From Deltaproteobacteria bacterium (GTDB lineage Bacteria; Desulfobacterota; Binatia; HRBIN30; JACQVA1), in assembly GCA_016178705.1 (NCBI GenBank), contig JACOST010000013.1:62001-126000 (forward strand): a DNA stretch of 64,000 nucleotides, written 5' to 3'. The translations under genes and the position numbers were made by a program. Numbering within the stretch: the stretch's first letter is position 1; every line of letters starts with the position of its first letter. The notes beneath the pieces are model-generated. The model was not told the origin of the DNA and searched no databases. It saw only the letters and a list, made by a program, of their open reading frames with translations. Below are positions 9,816-17,699 of this stretch, one piece after another.

Positions 9816-9923
9816 TGCGAATGGGAAGCGTCCCCGAGTCGAGAGGGCGGCAACCCAACATTTGCGCTGTCGCAGGCTTGGCAACGAATTTGGGATGAAG
9901 TTTGTGCGTATGAGGCGGGGAGT

Positions 9924-10376
9924 GTGACAGCCATCGGGTTTAGCCGCATTCTTTTACCGGTCGACTTCTCCATCCACGGCGAAGCGGCGGCGGCTTATGC
10001 GGCGTGGTTCGCCCAGGTATCGAATGGCACCGTTCATCTGGTTCACGTGATCGCAAACCCCGCCGATCCGCTCTACGAGCCGCAGGAGGTGGCGTACTGG
10101 GTCATGGTCGAACATGCCCAGACCAAGGCCGCGGCGATGCTCGAGCGCGCCGCAACCCAATCTCTGCCGGCAAACTGTGCGCACGAATGCCTCGTGCTGC
10201 AGGGGGATCCAGCCGACAAACTGATCGAGGCCGCGAAGCGCATCCAGCCCGATGTGATCGTCATGGCGACGCACGGTCGTTCGGCACTCGCCCACCTCAT
10301 GATGGGCAGCGTGGTTGAGAAGATCGTGCGACACGCGCCGTGTCCAGTGTTTGTGACGCGCCGCGCCCCGGAGTGA
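9924..10376 (+). CDS. Universal stress protein (UspA family)
   Basis: The GTG at 9924 is chosen because the region upstream (in frame from 9750) has no homology-like character, while GAGGCGGGGA sits seven bases before this GTG. It gives 150 residues, the usual single-domain Usp length. The fold begins with FSRILLPVDFS and ends with DVIVMATHGRSALAHLMMGSVVEKIVRHAPCPVFV. The ATP-binding motif is normally GxxG-x9-G(S/T); here the second Gly is Ala (THGRSALAH), so nucleotide binding may be altered. The protein is cytoplasmic with a stress-response role. It precedes the electron-transfer operon by 21 bases and could be co-transcribed with it. Confidence 0.85.
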   Translation: MTAIGFSRILLPVDFSIHGEAAAAYAAWFAQVSNGTVHLVHVIANPADPLYEPQEVAYWVMVEHAQTKAAAMLERAATQSLPANCAHECLVLQGDPADKLIEAAKRIQPDVIVMATHGRSALAHLMMGSVVEKIVRHAPCPVFVTRRAPE

Positions 10377-10397
10377 CGACGCGAGGAGGACAGCCCT

Positions 10398-11279
10398 ATG
10401 CGGCTTTGCACAAAAGTCGAGCGATATCTCCGCTCGTCATTCCGGCGAAAGCCGGAATCCAGGATCGAGCCTCACGCCCACGCCTGGATACCGGCCTTCG
10501 CCGGTATGACGGACCGATTGCCTGGGTCTCTTGTGCAAAGTCCGCCGATACGGAGAACCGCACGTGCACTGCTACTCGGTTGTCTTCTAGCCACCGCACC
10601 AGCCATGGCGACCGGGTACGACGAGGGGCCGGTCGAGCACGGCGGTACAATCACCGGGCAGGTGCGCGTGATAGGGGAAATCCCCGCACTACCGCCGCAA
10701 CCGGTCTTCAAACAATTCGACACCTGCGGCACCACGATCACGGACGAACGACTGGTCACCGGACCAAACGGGGCGGTGCGATTCGCGGTCGTTTCGCTCG
10801 AAGGGATCAAGTCCGGCAAGCCGATCGCCTACGAGCAGCCGGTGAAGCTCGACAACGAAAAGTGTGCCTTCGTCCCGCACGTCGTGAGCGCGAGCCTCGG
10901 CCAAAAGTTGGAGATTCACAATAGCGATCCGTTTCTGCACGACGCGCACGCGTTCTTGGGCTCACGCACGCTGTTCAACGTGGCGATTCCGAAGGGCCGC
11001 ACGGCGACCCGGTCGCTCGTCGATGCCGGTCTCGTGCACATCAACTGCAACGTCCGCCACACGTGGATGCATGCGTACATTTTCGTGGCCGACAATCCGT
11101 ACCATGCGGTGACCGATGGCGCCGGGCAGTTTCGCATCACCGACATCCCGCCGGGCAAGTACACACTTCGCGTCTGGCACGAGATGTTGGGCAATAGCGA
11201 TCGCGAGGTGACGGTAGAAGCCGGCGGTAGCGTCGCGGTCGACTTCGAGCTGCGCGCGACAGCGGCCGAGACACCGTAA
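10398..11279 (+). CDS. Cupredoxin-like periplasmic protein with regulatory-like domain; N-terminus interrupted by a repeat
   Basis: The mature part has a plastocyanin-like fold: LGQKLEIHNSDPFLHDAH, then HINCNVRHTWMH, giving His, Cys, His and Met as possible type-1 copper ligands. A carboxypeptidase-regulatory-like strand set follows (GAGQFRITDIPPGKYTLRVWHE). The ATG at 10398 has a strong GAGGAGG site, but a MITE-like repeat lies immediately after its first two codons and is read through in frame (residues 3-47). The true signal peptide (RRTARALLLGCLLATAPAMA) comes after it. Translation could instead begin at the GTG at 10533, inside the right end of the repeat. It is probably a periplasmic electron carrier at the head of the cytochrome operon. 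Whether it binds copper is inferred from residue pattern only. Confidence 0.75.
   Translation: MRLCTKVERYLRSSFRRKPESRIEPHAHAWIPAFAGMTDRLPGSLVQSPPIRRTARALLLGCLLATAPAMATGYDEGPVEHGGTITGQVRVIGEIPALPPQPVFKQFDTCGTTITDERLVTGPNGAVRFAVVSLEGIKSGKPIAYEQPVKLDNEKCAFVPHVVSASLGQKLEIHNSDPFLHDAHAFLGSRTLFNVAIPKGRTATRSLVDAGLVHINCNVRHTWMHAYIFVADNPYHAVTDGAGQFRITDIPPGKYTLRVWHEMLGNSDREVTVEAGGSVAVDFELRATAAETP
10404..10540. mobile_element. MITE/REP-like palindromic element
   Basis: This 137-bp element is bounded by exact 10-bp inverted ends, CTTTGCACAA (10404-10413) and TTGTGCAAAG (10531-10540). Inside, two arms carry the GTCATTCCGGCGAAAGCCGG / CCGGCCTTCGCCGGTATGAC type palindrome, a very widespread proteobacterial repeat that is often mistranslated as IPAFAGMT. 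It has no transposase. It sits between the ribosome-binding site and the signal-peptide codons of the cupredoxin-like gene and preserves the reading frame. Confidence 0.8.
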
Positions 11280-11298
11280 ATTGGAGAAGGAGGGGAGC

Positions 11299-11601
11299 AT
11301 GAGACACACACTCGCCGCAATCACCGTCGGACTGATTGGCATGGGAACCAGTTGGGCTGCTGACGCGCCCGAGGTCTACACCAAGAAGTGCCAGGCCTGC
11401 CACAGCATCGCCGGCGTCGCCGGCCCGATGGTGAAGATGGGTGGCCCGCTCGACAGCGTCGGAACCAAGCGCGACGAAGCGTGGCTGCGTGCCTATTTCA
11501 AAGATCCGAAGTCGAAGATTCCGGAATCGAAGATGCCCAAGCTCACGCTGTCGGACGCTGAGTGGAACGCCGTGGTCGCCTACATGCTGACACTGAAGTA
11601 G
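11299..11601 (+). CDS. Monohaem class I cytochrome c
   Basis: The ATG at 11299 follows GAAGGAGGGG. The 100-residue precursor has a signal peptide cut after TSWA (about residue 20). One haem site is visible, C31QACH35, and Met79 in ESKMPKL is a good distal ligand. Size and layout are those of small soluble class I c-type cytochromes. It is periplasmic and probably shuttles single electrons between the multihaem partners. It starts 19 bases after the cupredoxin-like gene and 22 bases before the collagen-stalked cytochrome, in the same operon. Confidence 0.9.
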   Translation: MRHTLAAITVGLIGMGTSWAADAPEVYTKKCQACHSIAGVAGPMVKMGGPLDSVGTKRDEAWLRAYFKDPKSKIPESKMPKLTLSDAEWNAVVAYMLTLK

Positions 11602-11623
11602 CCGAAGAAAGCGAGACGCGAAC

Positions 11624-14557
11624 ATGAACGTCCATCGGTACTGGGGTGTGAACCTCCTCATCGCTACCTGCAGCCTGTATGCGGTCGTCACGCTCAGCGG
11701 GTGCAAGGGCGACGATGGGGCAACTGGTGCTACGGGACAACAAGGTCAGCCAGGGCAGCAAGGCGCTCCCGGAACGCCGGGGCCGCAAGGTTCACCAGGA
11801 CCACAAGGTTCACCAGGAGCACAAGGTTCGCCGGGACCACAAGGACCTCCGGGTTCACCAGGCGCGCAAGGTTCACCAGGACCGCAGGGCTCACCCGGTC
11901 CACAAGGAGAACCTGGGCCACAAGGCTCGCCTGGTCCGCAGGGCTCACCTGGTCCACAAGGTCCTCCAGGGACACCGGGCACCCAGGGTCCTCCGGGTGA
12001 GCAAGGTCCGCCGGGGACGAGCCAAGGCACCGTCAGCGGTCGGATCACCAATAGTCTCACTCACGGTGGCGTCGCCGGTGCATCGGTGACGTTCAGCCCG
12101 GCCGTCTCCGGTGCCAACATCTCGACCGGAGATGACGGCAGCTACTCAGTGCAGTTGCCGATCGGCGCATACACAATCACCGTCACCAAGACGAACTACA
12201 CGTCAAAGACAACAACGGTTTCCGTGGTCGCGGGTACGAGCGCGACGGTTGACGTGGTACTGGTTCCGACCGCGCCGGTGGTGCTGAACACTTCGATGCA
12301 GGGGCAAGCACGGCCGGGCAGCACACTGACGGCTTCAGTGACCGTGACGCCGCTTGATGGATCGACCGTGCAGACGATCGCGTGGTCGCAAAACAACGGC
12401 GTCACCGTGACCCTCGGCACACCAACCGCCGCCACTACAACGGTGGAGGTACCCGGCAACGGTACGTTCAAGGACGAGTTGCTCCGGATCGTCGGCCAAG
12501 CCCAACTCGATCGGTTCGTGGTGCAAGGTCTCAACCCCTTCCAAGTGGATGAGGGCGGGCTGATCACGTTGACCGCGACCGTGACCACCTCGTCGGGTAC
12601 GTACAAACAGCAAACGCAGATTCACACCGTACTGCTCTGGGAGCCCAATCCAGGGCTTCTGAACGTACCGATCGGAGTGCCGGTATTGTTGAATGGAAAG
12701 AATCTCGGCACGGACGCGATCTACGATTGGAACTTGGCACCGCCTGCGGGTTCTAGCGCGACCTTGGCCGATCCCGCGTCGCGCAATCCGTACTTCACGC
12801 CGGACGTTGCCGGTGTCTTCACCGTGCAGGTAACAGACAAGGCAATGAGTCCAGCGGCGCCGGTTACGCTCCAAATCAGTGCGGGCAAATGGCAAGGCGC
12901 GATCACCGGCCAAGACGCCGACGGCCGTCCACTCGCGGACGCGTGCACTGTGTGCCACAAGGCCGGCGGCATCGCGCCCGACATATTCCCCGAGTGGGCG
13001 CATTCCGGACACGCGGAGATCTTCACCAACAACTTCAACACACCGGGGCACTACACCACCGACTGTCTGACCTGCCACTCCGTCGGCTGGAATCCCAATG
13101 CCACCAACGGTGGAATCGACGACGCGCTGGGTTACCCGAACTTCCTCACTCAGTTCACTTCCAACGGCACCGACTTTGTGAGTAAGCCGGGCAACTGGAC
13201 GAAGTTGTTGGCCACCATCCCCGATGTGGCCAAGCTCGCCAACGTCCAGTGCGAGAACTGCCACGGACCGAACGGGACAACGTTGCACTTCAACGGCCAA
13301 GTGGATGCGGCGCGCGTGAGCCTGTCCGCCGATGTGTGCGCGGTCTGTCACGGCGAACCCGCGCGACACGCCCGCTTCCAGCAATGGCAGGATAGTGGCC
13401 ACTCGAACTATTCGCTCGCGCTCGATGAAGCGACGGTCGAAAACCGCGGCGCCACCGCGGGCCACTGCGGGCGTTGCCATTCGGCGCAGGGATTCCTCGA
13501 GTGGATCGATCAGGGAGACCTGACCAAAGTGATTCAAGGCGCCAACGGCAATGCCACCGTGCCCGAGCTCACCGCGCTGGGGCTGACGGAGAACACCGTC
13601 CATCCGCAGACCTGCACGACCTGCCACGATCCGCACGCGGAAGGCACGACCTCGGGCAAGCCGAACAACGCGACGGTTCGCATCATGGATAACACCTCGC
13701 TGCTACCGGCTGGCTTTGCCGCCTTGGGTGTCGGCCGCGGCGCCATTTGCATCACCTGCCACAACACGCGTAATGGTGCGCACAACGACGAGGTCGGCAA
13801 ACCGACGAACTACACGGCCCCACACACGCCAGCGCAAGGCGACGTCCTCATGGGACAGAACGCCTACTTCGTGCCCATCGGTGTCCGTTCACCACACTCC
13901 TTCATCAAGGACACCTGCACGACCTGCCACATGGAGCTCACTCCACCGCCGGCGGAGTTCAGCTTCAGCGGCGCGGGCACGAATCACACCTTCACGCCGA
14001 GCTTGACGATCTGCGTGCAGTGCCACGGTGTCTTCGATGGTGGCACGCTACAGGAGAGCGCGGAGCTGGAGATCAAGGCCTTGGCCGCCACTATGTCGAA
14101 GTACCTGCTGGCGAAGATCACAGCGGCAGGGACGATCTTCATTCAGGATTACACGCCGCACACGCTCAACGGCGTCACCTACGATCTGAAGAGCGGAAAA
14201 GTACAGGTTGCGGCCAGCAACGTCGACGCGGTCGTCGAACCGACTGAGCCGCACGGGCAGCAGGGGTTCGTCGTGAAGTTCAAGAGTCTCGTGAACTTCA
14301 CCTACAGCCCACCGGGGCAGACTTCACACACACTCAGCCTCACGCAAGCCGCGGTGCAGCTCGGTGACTTCACGACCGATGGAACGACCAAGGTGATCCC
14401 CGCGGACAACGTGCTGGTTCGAGCCGGCTGGAACTACTTCCTCATCCACGGCGACAACAGCAAGGGGGTCCACAATCCTTCGTTCACCTTCGGATCGCTC
14501 TCGGCCGCCAAAGCCGCACTCGAAGACGCGCTGGAAGTGGAGGTACCGCCAATCTGA
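11624..14557 (+). CDS. Nine-haem lipoprotein cytochrome with collagen-like stalk
   Basis: This 977-residue lipoprotein has its lipobox LSGC at Cys27. Residues 32-133 are 34 uninterrupted Gly-X-Y triplets rich in Pro and Gln, a collagen-like triple-helix-forming tract. A carboxypeptidase-regulatory-like domain follows (about 136-212), then Ig-like beta-sandwich regions (about 215-430). Nine CXXCH haem sites lie between about 440 and 805: CTVCH, CLTCH, CENCH, CAVCH, CGRCH, CTTCH, CITCH, CTTCH and CVQCH. The last 170 residues have no haem motif. The arrangement suggests a trimeric stalk that holds a multihaem head away from the membrane, probably on the cell surface. The next gene encodes an outer-membrane barrel. 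I know no characterised cytochrome with this architecture; trimerisation and surface exposure are inferred. Confidence 0.85.
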   Translation: MNVHRYWGVNLLIATCSLYAVVTLSGCKGDDGATGATGQQGQPGQQGAPGTPGPQGSPGPQGSPGAQGSPGPQGPPGSPGAQGSPGPQGSPGPQGEPGPQGSPGPQGSPGPQGPPGTPGTQGPPGEQGPPGTSQGTVSGRITNSLTHGGVAGASVTFSPAVSGANISTGDDGSYSVQLPIGAYTITVTKTNYTSKTTTVSVVAGTSATVDVVLVPTAPVVLNTSMQGQARPGSTLTASVTVTPLDGSTVQTIAWSQNNGVTVTLGTPTAATTTVEVPGNGTFKDELLRIVGQAQLDRFVVQGLNPFQVDEGGLITLTATVTTSSGTYKQQTQIHTVLLWEPNPGLLNVPIGVPVLLNGKNLGTDAIYDWNLAPPAGSSATLADPASRNPYFTPDVAGVFTVQVTDKAMSPAAPVTLQISAGKWQGAITGQDADGRPLADACTVCHKAGGIAPDIFPEWAHSGHAEIFTNNFNTPGHYTTDCLTCHSVGWNPNATNGGIDDALGYPNFLTQFTSNGTDFVSKPGNWTKLLATIPDVAKLANVQCENCHGPNGTTLHFNGQVDAARVSLSADVCAVCHGEPARHARFQQWQDSGHSNYSLALDEATVENRGATAGHCGRCHSAQGFLEWIDQGDLTKVIQGANGNATVPELTALGLTENTVHPQTCTTCHDPHAEGTTSGKPNNATVRIMDNTSLLPAGFAALGVGRGAICITCHNTRNGAHNDEVGKPTNYTAPHTPAQGDVLMGQNAYFVPIGVRSPHSFIKDTCTTCHMELTPPPAEFSFSGAGTNHTFTPSLTICVQCHGVFDGGTLQESAELEIKALAATMSKYLLAKITAAGTIFIQDYTPHTLNGVTYDLKSGKVQVAASNVDAVVEPTEPHGQQGFVVKFKSLVNFTYSPPGQTSHTLSLTQAAVQLGDFTTDGTTKVIPADNVLVRAGWNYFLIHGDNSKGVHNPSFTFGSLSAAKAALEDALEVEVPPI
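11717..12022 (+). repeat. Collagen-like Gly-X-Y coding repeat
   Basis: Thirty-four consecutive 9-base units encode Gly-X-Y. At the DNA level the commonest units read like ggttcaccaggaccacaa. The tract is purine-poor on one strand and opens false reading frames on both strands. Copy number is likely variable between strains, as for other bacterial collagen-like tracts. Confidence 0.9.
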
Positions 14558-14594
14558 TCGAGGCACGTTCAGCGAGGACGTGAGGGGGGATTGC

Positions 14595-15920
14595 GTGTCG
14601 CGGAGTCGATCGTGGACTGCTCTCCTGTGTGTGTACACCGCTACGCTGCTCTTGGCGGGGTCCGTGCGCGCGCAGGAACTATCCGGCAATCTCGCCTTGC
14701 TCGGACAAGTTCGTGATGGCGACCAGACCCGTCGCACCGAGGTGCCGGTCGATCTCTACAGCAACCTCAGCGTGACCGGCTTGCGTCACGGCACTCGATT
14801 CGATTCGTTCGCCCGGCTGGAGCAAGACTTCGGCATCGATCAGGGCGCTTCTGATTTCTACGAAGGCGCGCTGCGCGTGCCGGGCGCGATCCCCGGTATC
14901 GACATGACCGTCGGGCGCCAGTTCTTGAGCGAGGGGCCAACCGGAGTGTACGTTGCCGACGCCGGCAAGGTGCGCATCGACCGCGGCTGGCCGGTGTCTT
15001 TCACGCTGTTTGGCGGTGCGCCGCGCTACTTCGAGCCGACTTACTCCACCAACATCATTTCACAAGAAGAAGCGATCTGGGGGGGCAGCGTCCGCGTCGC
15101 GCAGTGGAAGAGCACGCAGTTGTCGCTTGGGTACTTCGGGCAGGCGCGCGAAGATCACGTGTTGCGTCACCTCGTCACCAGCACGGCCAGCCGCGTCTTC
15201 ACCGAGTTGCCCGGCGTGCCCAGGTTCTACGGATCGATGGCCTACGATGTCGATCATTGGAACTTCGACGAGGGCACGGGCGGTTTCGATGTCTTCTGGA
15301 CGCCGCGTCTCAAGTTCAACGTCGAGGGCACGTACTACAAGCCGCAGGACCACGAGCACACCGTGCCGAACAGCAACCTCAACCGACGCGAAGACGCGCT
15401 CTTCGAGGTGTTCGCGGCCAGCGCCCTCACCCAGTGGCGTGCCGGGATCTCGCACACGCTCACCGCGACGCTGTCGCACTTCGTCGACTACTCGTTCCAA
15501 CACTACGATCACATCGAGAGCACGCAAATCGAGAACTCGCACATCGCCAGCTCCGGCCTGGTATGGCTCCCCGGTGGCGATGGGCTCGAAACCGTGCGCG
15601 TCCAGTACTATGTCATCAGCAGCGATGCGGGTAACGTCAACGGCGGCAAGATCTCCTACCAAAGCCGCGTGTACCAAGACCTCTGGTTGCGATCGATGTT
15701 CGACGCGACGGGCTACGACAAGGAGCGCAATCAGTCAGGGACGGCGCTCAGCGGACTACTCGGCGTCGGCTTCGTCATCCTGCCCGGCCTCACGAGCGAG
15801 GTGAACTTCGAAGGCATCCACAACAACCGCTTCGCCGAGGAGTTCCGCTTCGGATTCTTCATCACCTACAACTTCCGCCACAGTCTGAAGCGCGGGGAGC
15901 AGAAAGGAGCGGCCTCGTGA
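14595..15920 (+). CDS. Outer-membrane beta-barrel, possible porin of a porin-cytochrome conduit
   Basis: The GTG at 14595 is preferred (GAGGGGGG five bases upstream) over an in-frame GTG at 14580. The roughly 441-residue product has a signal peptide ending VRAQE. The rest is made of alternating beta-strands with aromatic girdles, such as GTRFDSFARLEQDF, LSLGYFGQA, TATLSHFVDYSF and FRFGFFITYNF. It has no CXXCH and no named domain. It lies between a nine-haem lipoprotein and a seven-haem lipoprotein. This is the gene order expected of porin-cytochrome complexes, in which a barrel insulates a haem wire through the outer membrane. Sequence similarity to MtrB or OmbB is not evident by eye, so this role is inferred from context. 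Confidence 0.65.
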   Translation: MSRSRSWTALLCVYTATLLLAGSVRAQELSGNLALLGQVRDGDQTRRTEVPVDLYSNLSVTGLRHGTRFDSFARLEQDFGIDQGASDFYEGALRVPGAIPGIDMTVGRQFLSEGPTGVYVADAGKVRIDRGWPVSFTLFGGAPRYFEPTYSTNIISQEEAIWGGSVRVAQWKSTQLSLGYFGQAREDHVLRHLVTSTASRVFTELPGVPRFYGSMAYDVDHWNFDEGTGGFDVFWTPRLKFNVEGTYYKPQDHEHTVPNSNLNRREDALFEVFAASALTQWRAGISHTLTATLSHFVDYSFQHYDHIESTQIENSHIASSGLVWLPGGDGLETVRVQYYVISSDAGNVNGGKISYQSRVYQDLWLRSMFDATGYDKERNQSGTALSGLLGVGFVILPGLTSEVNFEGIHNNRFAEEFRFGFFITYNFRHSLKRGEQKGAAS

Positions 15921-16555
15921 CGCGGCGTCTGACGGTTTGCCTGCTAGCGCCGCTCGCGGCCGGATTCTTCGTGGCGGCTTGCCGGCAATATTTGCCATCG
16001 AATCGGTTGCTGCAGAAGCGCGCCAGCCCGGCCGCTCCGTCCACGGCCGACGCGCGCAACAAGTTCGATCACGCTCGCCACACTAAAGCGCTAACCAAGG
16101 CGCAGGTGACCTGTGCCGACTGCCATCGCTTCGATGCGCTGGTCGACAGTGGCAGTGAGCCGCTCGCCCGCGAGTTGTCGGCGCACGCGCAGTACCCTGG
16201 CAGCGGCGCATGCCATTTCTGCCATGGCCCGAGCGAGACGCGGAACCCGGCCGCCCCTGACACGTGCACCAGCTGTCATCAAAACCTGGCGGCGCTCCGG
16301 CCCGCCGATCACGATGTGGCCTGGGAGCGCGTGCATGGACGGGCCGCACAGGTGAACTCGGCGCCGTGCGAAACCTGTCACCGACAAGCCGAGTGCATCG
16401 ATTGCCACGAGCGCCGCGACACCATTCAGATGCGCATGCACGATCGGAATTTCCGTTCTTTCCACGGCATCGAGGCCACCGCCAATCCGATGCGCTGCAG
16501 CAGTTGCCATCGCGAGGATTTCTGCATCCGCTGCCACGAGCGGGGACAGTCATGA
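15917..16555 (+). CDS. Seven-haem cytochrome c lipoprotein
   Basis: The GTG start overlaps the stop of the barrel gene by four bases. The 212-residue product has a lipoprotein-type signal ending AAC. Seven CXXCH sites follow: CADCH, CHFCH, CTSCH, CETCH, CIDCH, CSSCH and CIRCH. About one haem site per 25 residues is the density of c7/c3-like multihaem electron carriers. Haem attachment requires the periplasm. The lipid anchor and the tight coupling to the barrel suggest it is the cytochrome that plugs or docks on the barrel. Its last codons overlap the next gene by four bases. Confidence 0.85.
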   Translation: MTRRLTVCLLAPLAAGFFVAACRQYLPSNRLLQKRASPAAPSTADARNKFDHARHTKALTKAQVTCADCHRFDALVDSGSEPLARELSAHAQYPGSGACHFCHGPSETRNPAAPDTCTSCHQNLAALRPADHDVAWERVHGRAAQVNSAPCETCHRQAECIDCHERRDTIQMRMHDRNFRSFHGIEATANPMRCSSCHREDFCIRCHERGQS

Positions 16556-17130
16556 ATTGGGCTCAACTCAGACATTGGCTAGTTCCTTCGCGGCAGCTTG
16601 GCACAACAGAGGCCCTCGATGCGTTCGCTCCGCGAACTACTCGGGCAAACGGGTTTTGCAATCGCGTGACAAGCAAACCGCTTCCCCGAGTAGCCGCACT
16701 GAGTAGAAGCCGAAGGCTTCGTATCGAAGGGCGGTGTATCGAGGGGCTACTCCGCATACGAGAGTCTTTGCATTTGAATCAGCGGCAACCTCGGGTGGTC
16801 CAGCCATGGCTGGTCGCGCTCACCGCCGCGGCGATCACCGGCTGCGGAAACTCTGGCGCTATGCAAGGCGAGAACTACGGCAACCTGCTCGACTCGCCGG
16901 CCGGTCTCGTCGTGGTTCAGGAAGAGCATCCGACGGGCTGGGGGCGCCCCGACTGCTTTGCCTGCCACAACATCATGGACATTCACACCGTCAACCGCAC
17001 CGGGTTGCCGACGTGCAGCGCGACGATCACGCAGGATTGCCTCAACCTGTCGGAGATCCAAGCCATCGTCAGCAGCCAGCTCGAATCGAGCTGCGTCATG
17101 TGTCACGGCAACAACGGAGTGAATCAGTGA
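16552..17130 (+). CDS. Dihaem lipoprotein with repeat-expanded N-terminus
   Basis: The ATG at 16552 overlaps the previous stop (ATGA) and gives 192 residues. Codons about 21-68 are a palindromic repeat read in frame, followed by a normal lipoprotein signal (VVQPWLVALTAAAITGC). Translation may therefore start later, at TTG 16774 or GTG 16795. The mature part carries two haem sites, CFACH and CVMCH, spaced by about 45 residues, in a small domain with no family I can name. Without the repeat the protein would be about 112 residues. It ends one base into the start codon of the four-haem gene. A periplasmic or outer-membrane electron carrier is likely. Confidence 0.7.
   Translation: MNWAQLRHWLVPSRQLGTTEALDAFAPRTTRANGFCNRVTSKPLPRVAALSRSRRLRIEGRCIEGLLRIRESLHLNQRQPRVVQPWLVALTAAAITGCGNSGAMQGENYGNLLDSPAGLVVVQEEHPTGWGRPDCFACHNIMDIHTVNRTGLPTCSATITQDCLNLSEIQAIVSSQLESSCVMCHGNNGVNQ
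16613..16754. repeat. Palindromic intergenic-type repeat inside a coding region
   Basis: The left arm beginning CCCTCGATGCG...CTACTCGGGCAAACGG (from 16613) is partly mirrored by CCCGAGTAG...TATCGAAGGG and TATCGAGGGGCTACTCC to the right. This is the common CCCTCGATACG/CTACTCGGG type of proteobacterial repeat. It normally lies between genes; here it is read through in frame ahead of a lipoprotein signal peptide. The exact borders are uncertain. Confidence 0.6.
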
Positions 17131-17699
17131 TGCGCATCGGCGTGTTGTGGCTTCTCTGTTCGTTGAGCGTCGCGGCGGTCGCCGGCGCCGGCGAGGATGC
17201 GGCGAGCCCGCATCACATGATTGGGCCCGATGGCCAGGCCGAGATGGAAAAGTGCAGCCTCTGTCACAACGAAGACCTGTCGCTGCAGCGTTCGAAGGTC
17301 GAGACCTGTACGCTCTGCCATCCGATCACCGTGCACAGCGGCGCCAACGAACACTTGCGAGCCGATGCGGCCGCGGTCGCCAAGCGGGTACCCGCACCGA
17401 AGGAAGGTGAGACCGCATTGCCGCTCACCGAGGACGGGCGGATCTACTGCGGCACGTGCCACGTCTTCCACGATCCGGCGATCAGCCAGGAAACAACCGT
17501 ACCCAGCGCCTGGGTGCCGGCGCCGAGTGGTCTGCCAGAGTCGGTTCGCGGCTCGATCACCAAGCGTTGGGAGGCGGCCGCCGCAGCGCGCGGCGAATCC
17601 CGTGTCGACGCGAAGTTCACCAGCCAGGGGACGCAGCGGCTGCGCTTGCCGGTGGACGACGGCAGTCTCTGCCGTCATTGCCACGAGTATTCGAAATGA
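17130..17699 (+). CDS. Four-haem periplasmic cytochrome c
   Basis: The ATG at 17130 overlaps the preceding stop by one base. The 189-residue precursor has a signal peptide (MRIGVLWLLCSLSVAAVAGAG). The haem sites are CSLCH, CTLCH, CGTCH and CRHCH. The first two are close together, the third follows a 75-residue gap and the fourth is near the C-terminus, so this is not a canonical c3 fold. It is soluble and probably periplasmic. The last codons overlap the next gene by three bases, so it is strictly co-translated with the ethylbenzene-dehydrogenase-like fusion. Confidence 0.85.
   Translation: MRIGVLWLLCSLSVAAVAGAGEDAASPHHMIGPDGQAEMEKCSLCHNEDLSLQRSKVETCTLCHPITVHSGANEHLRADAAAVAKRVPAPKEGETALPLTEDGRIYCGTCHVFHDPAISQETTVPSAWVPAPSGLPESVRGSITKRWEAAAAARGESRVDAKFTSQGTQRLRLPVDDGSLCRHCHEYSK

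Noticed and set aside
10404-10540. RRKPESR...WIPAFAGMT as a protein domain of the cupredoxin-like protein
   Set aside because: This is the translation of a widespread palindromic repeat bounded by inverted ends, not a conserved protein domain.
16264-16551. N-terminal extension of the dihaem lipoprotein
   Set aside because: This stretch lies in a different frame inside the seven-haem gene, which has seven CXXCH motifs in the other frame.
17456-17695. N-terminal extension of the ethylbenzene-dehydrogenase-like protein
   Set aside because: It overlaps the four-haem gene in another frame; a lipoprotein signal starts at 17696 with an ATGA overlap.
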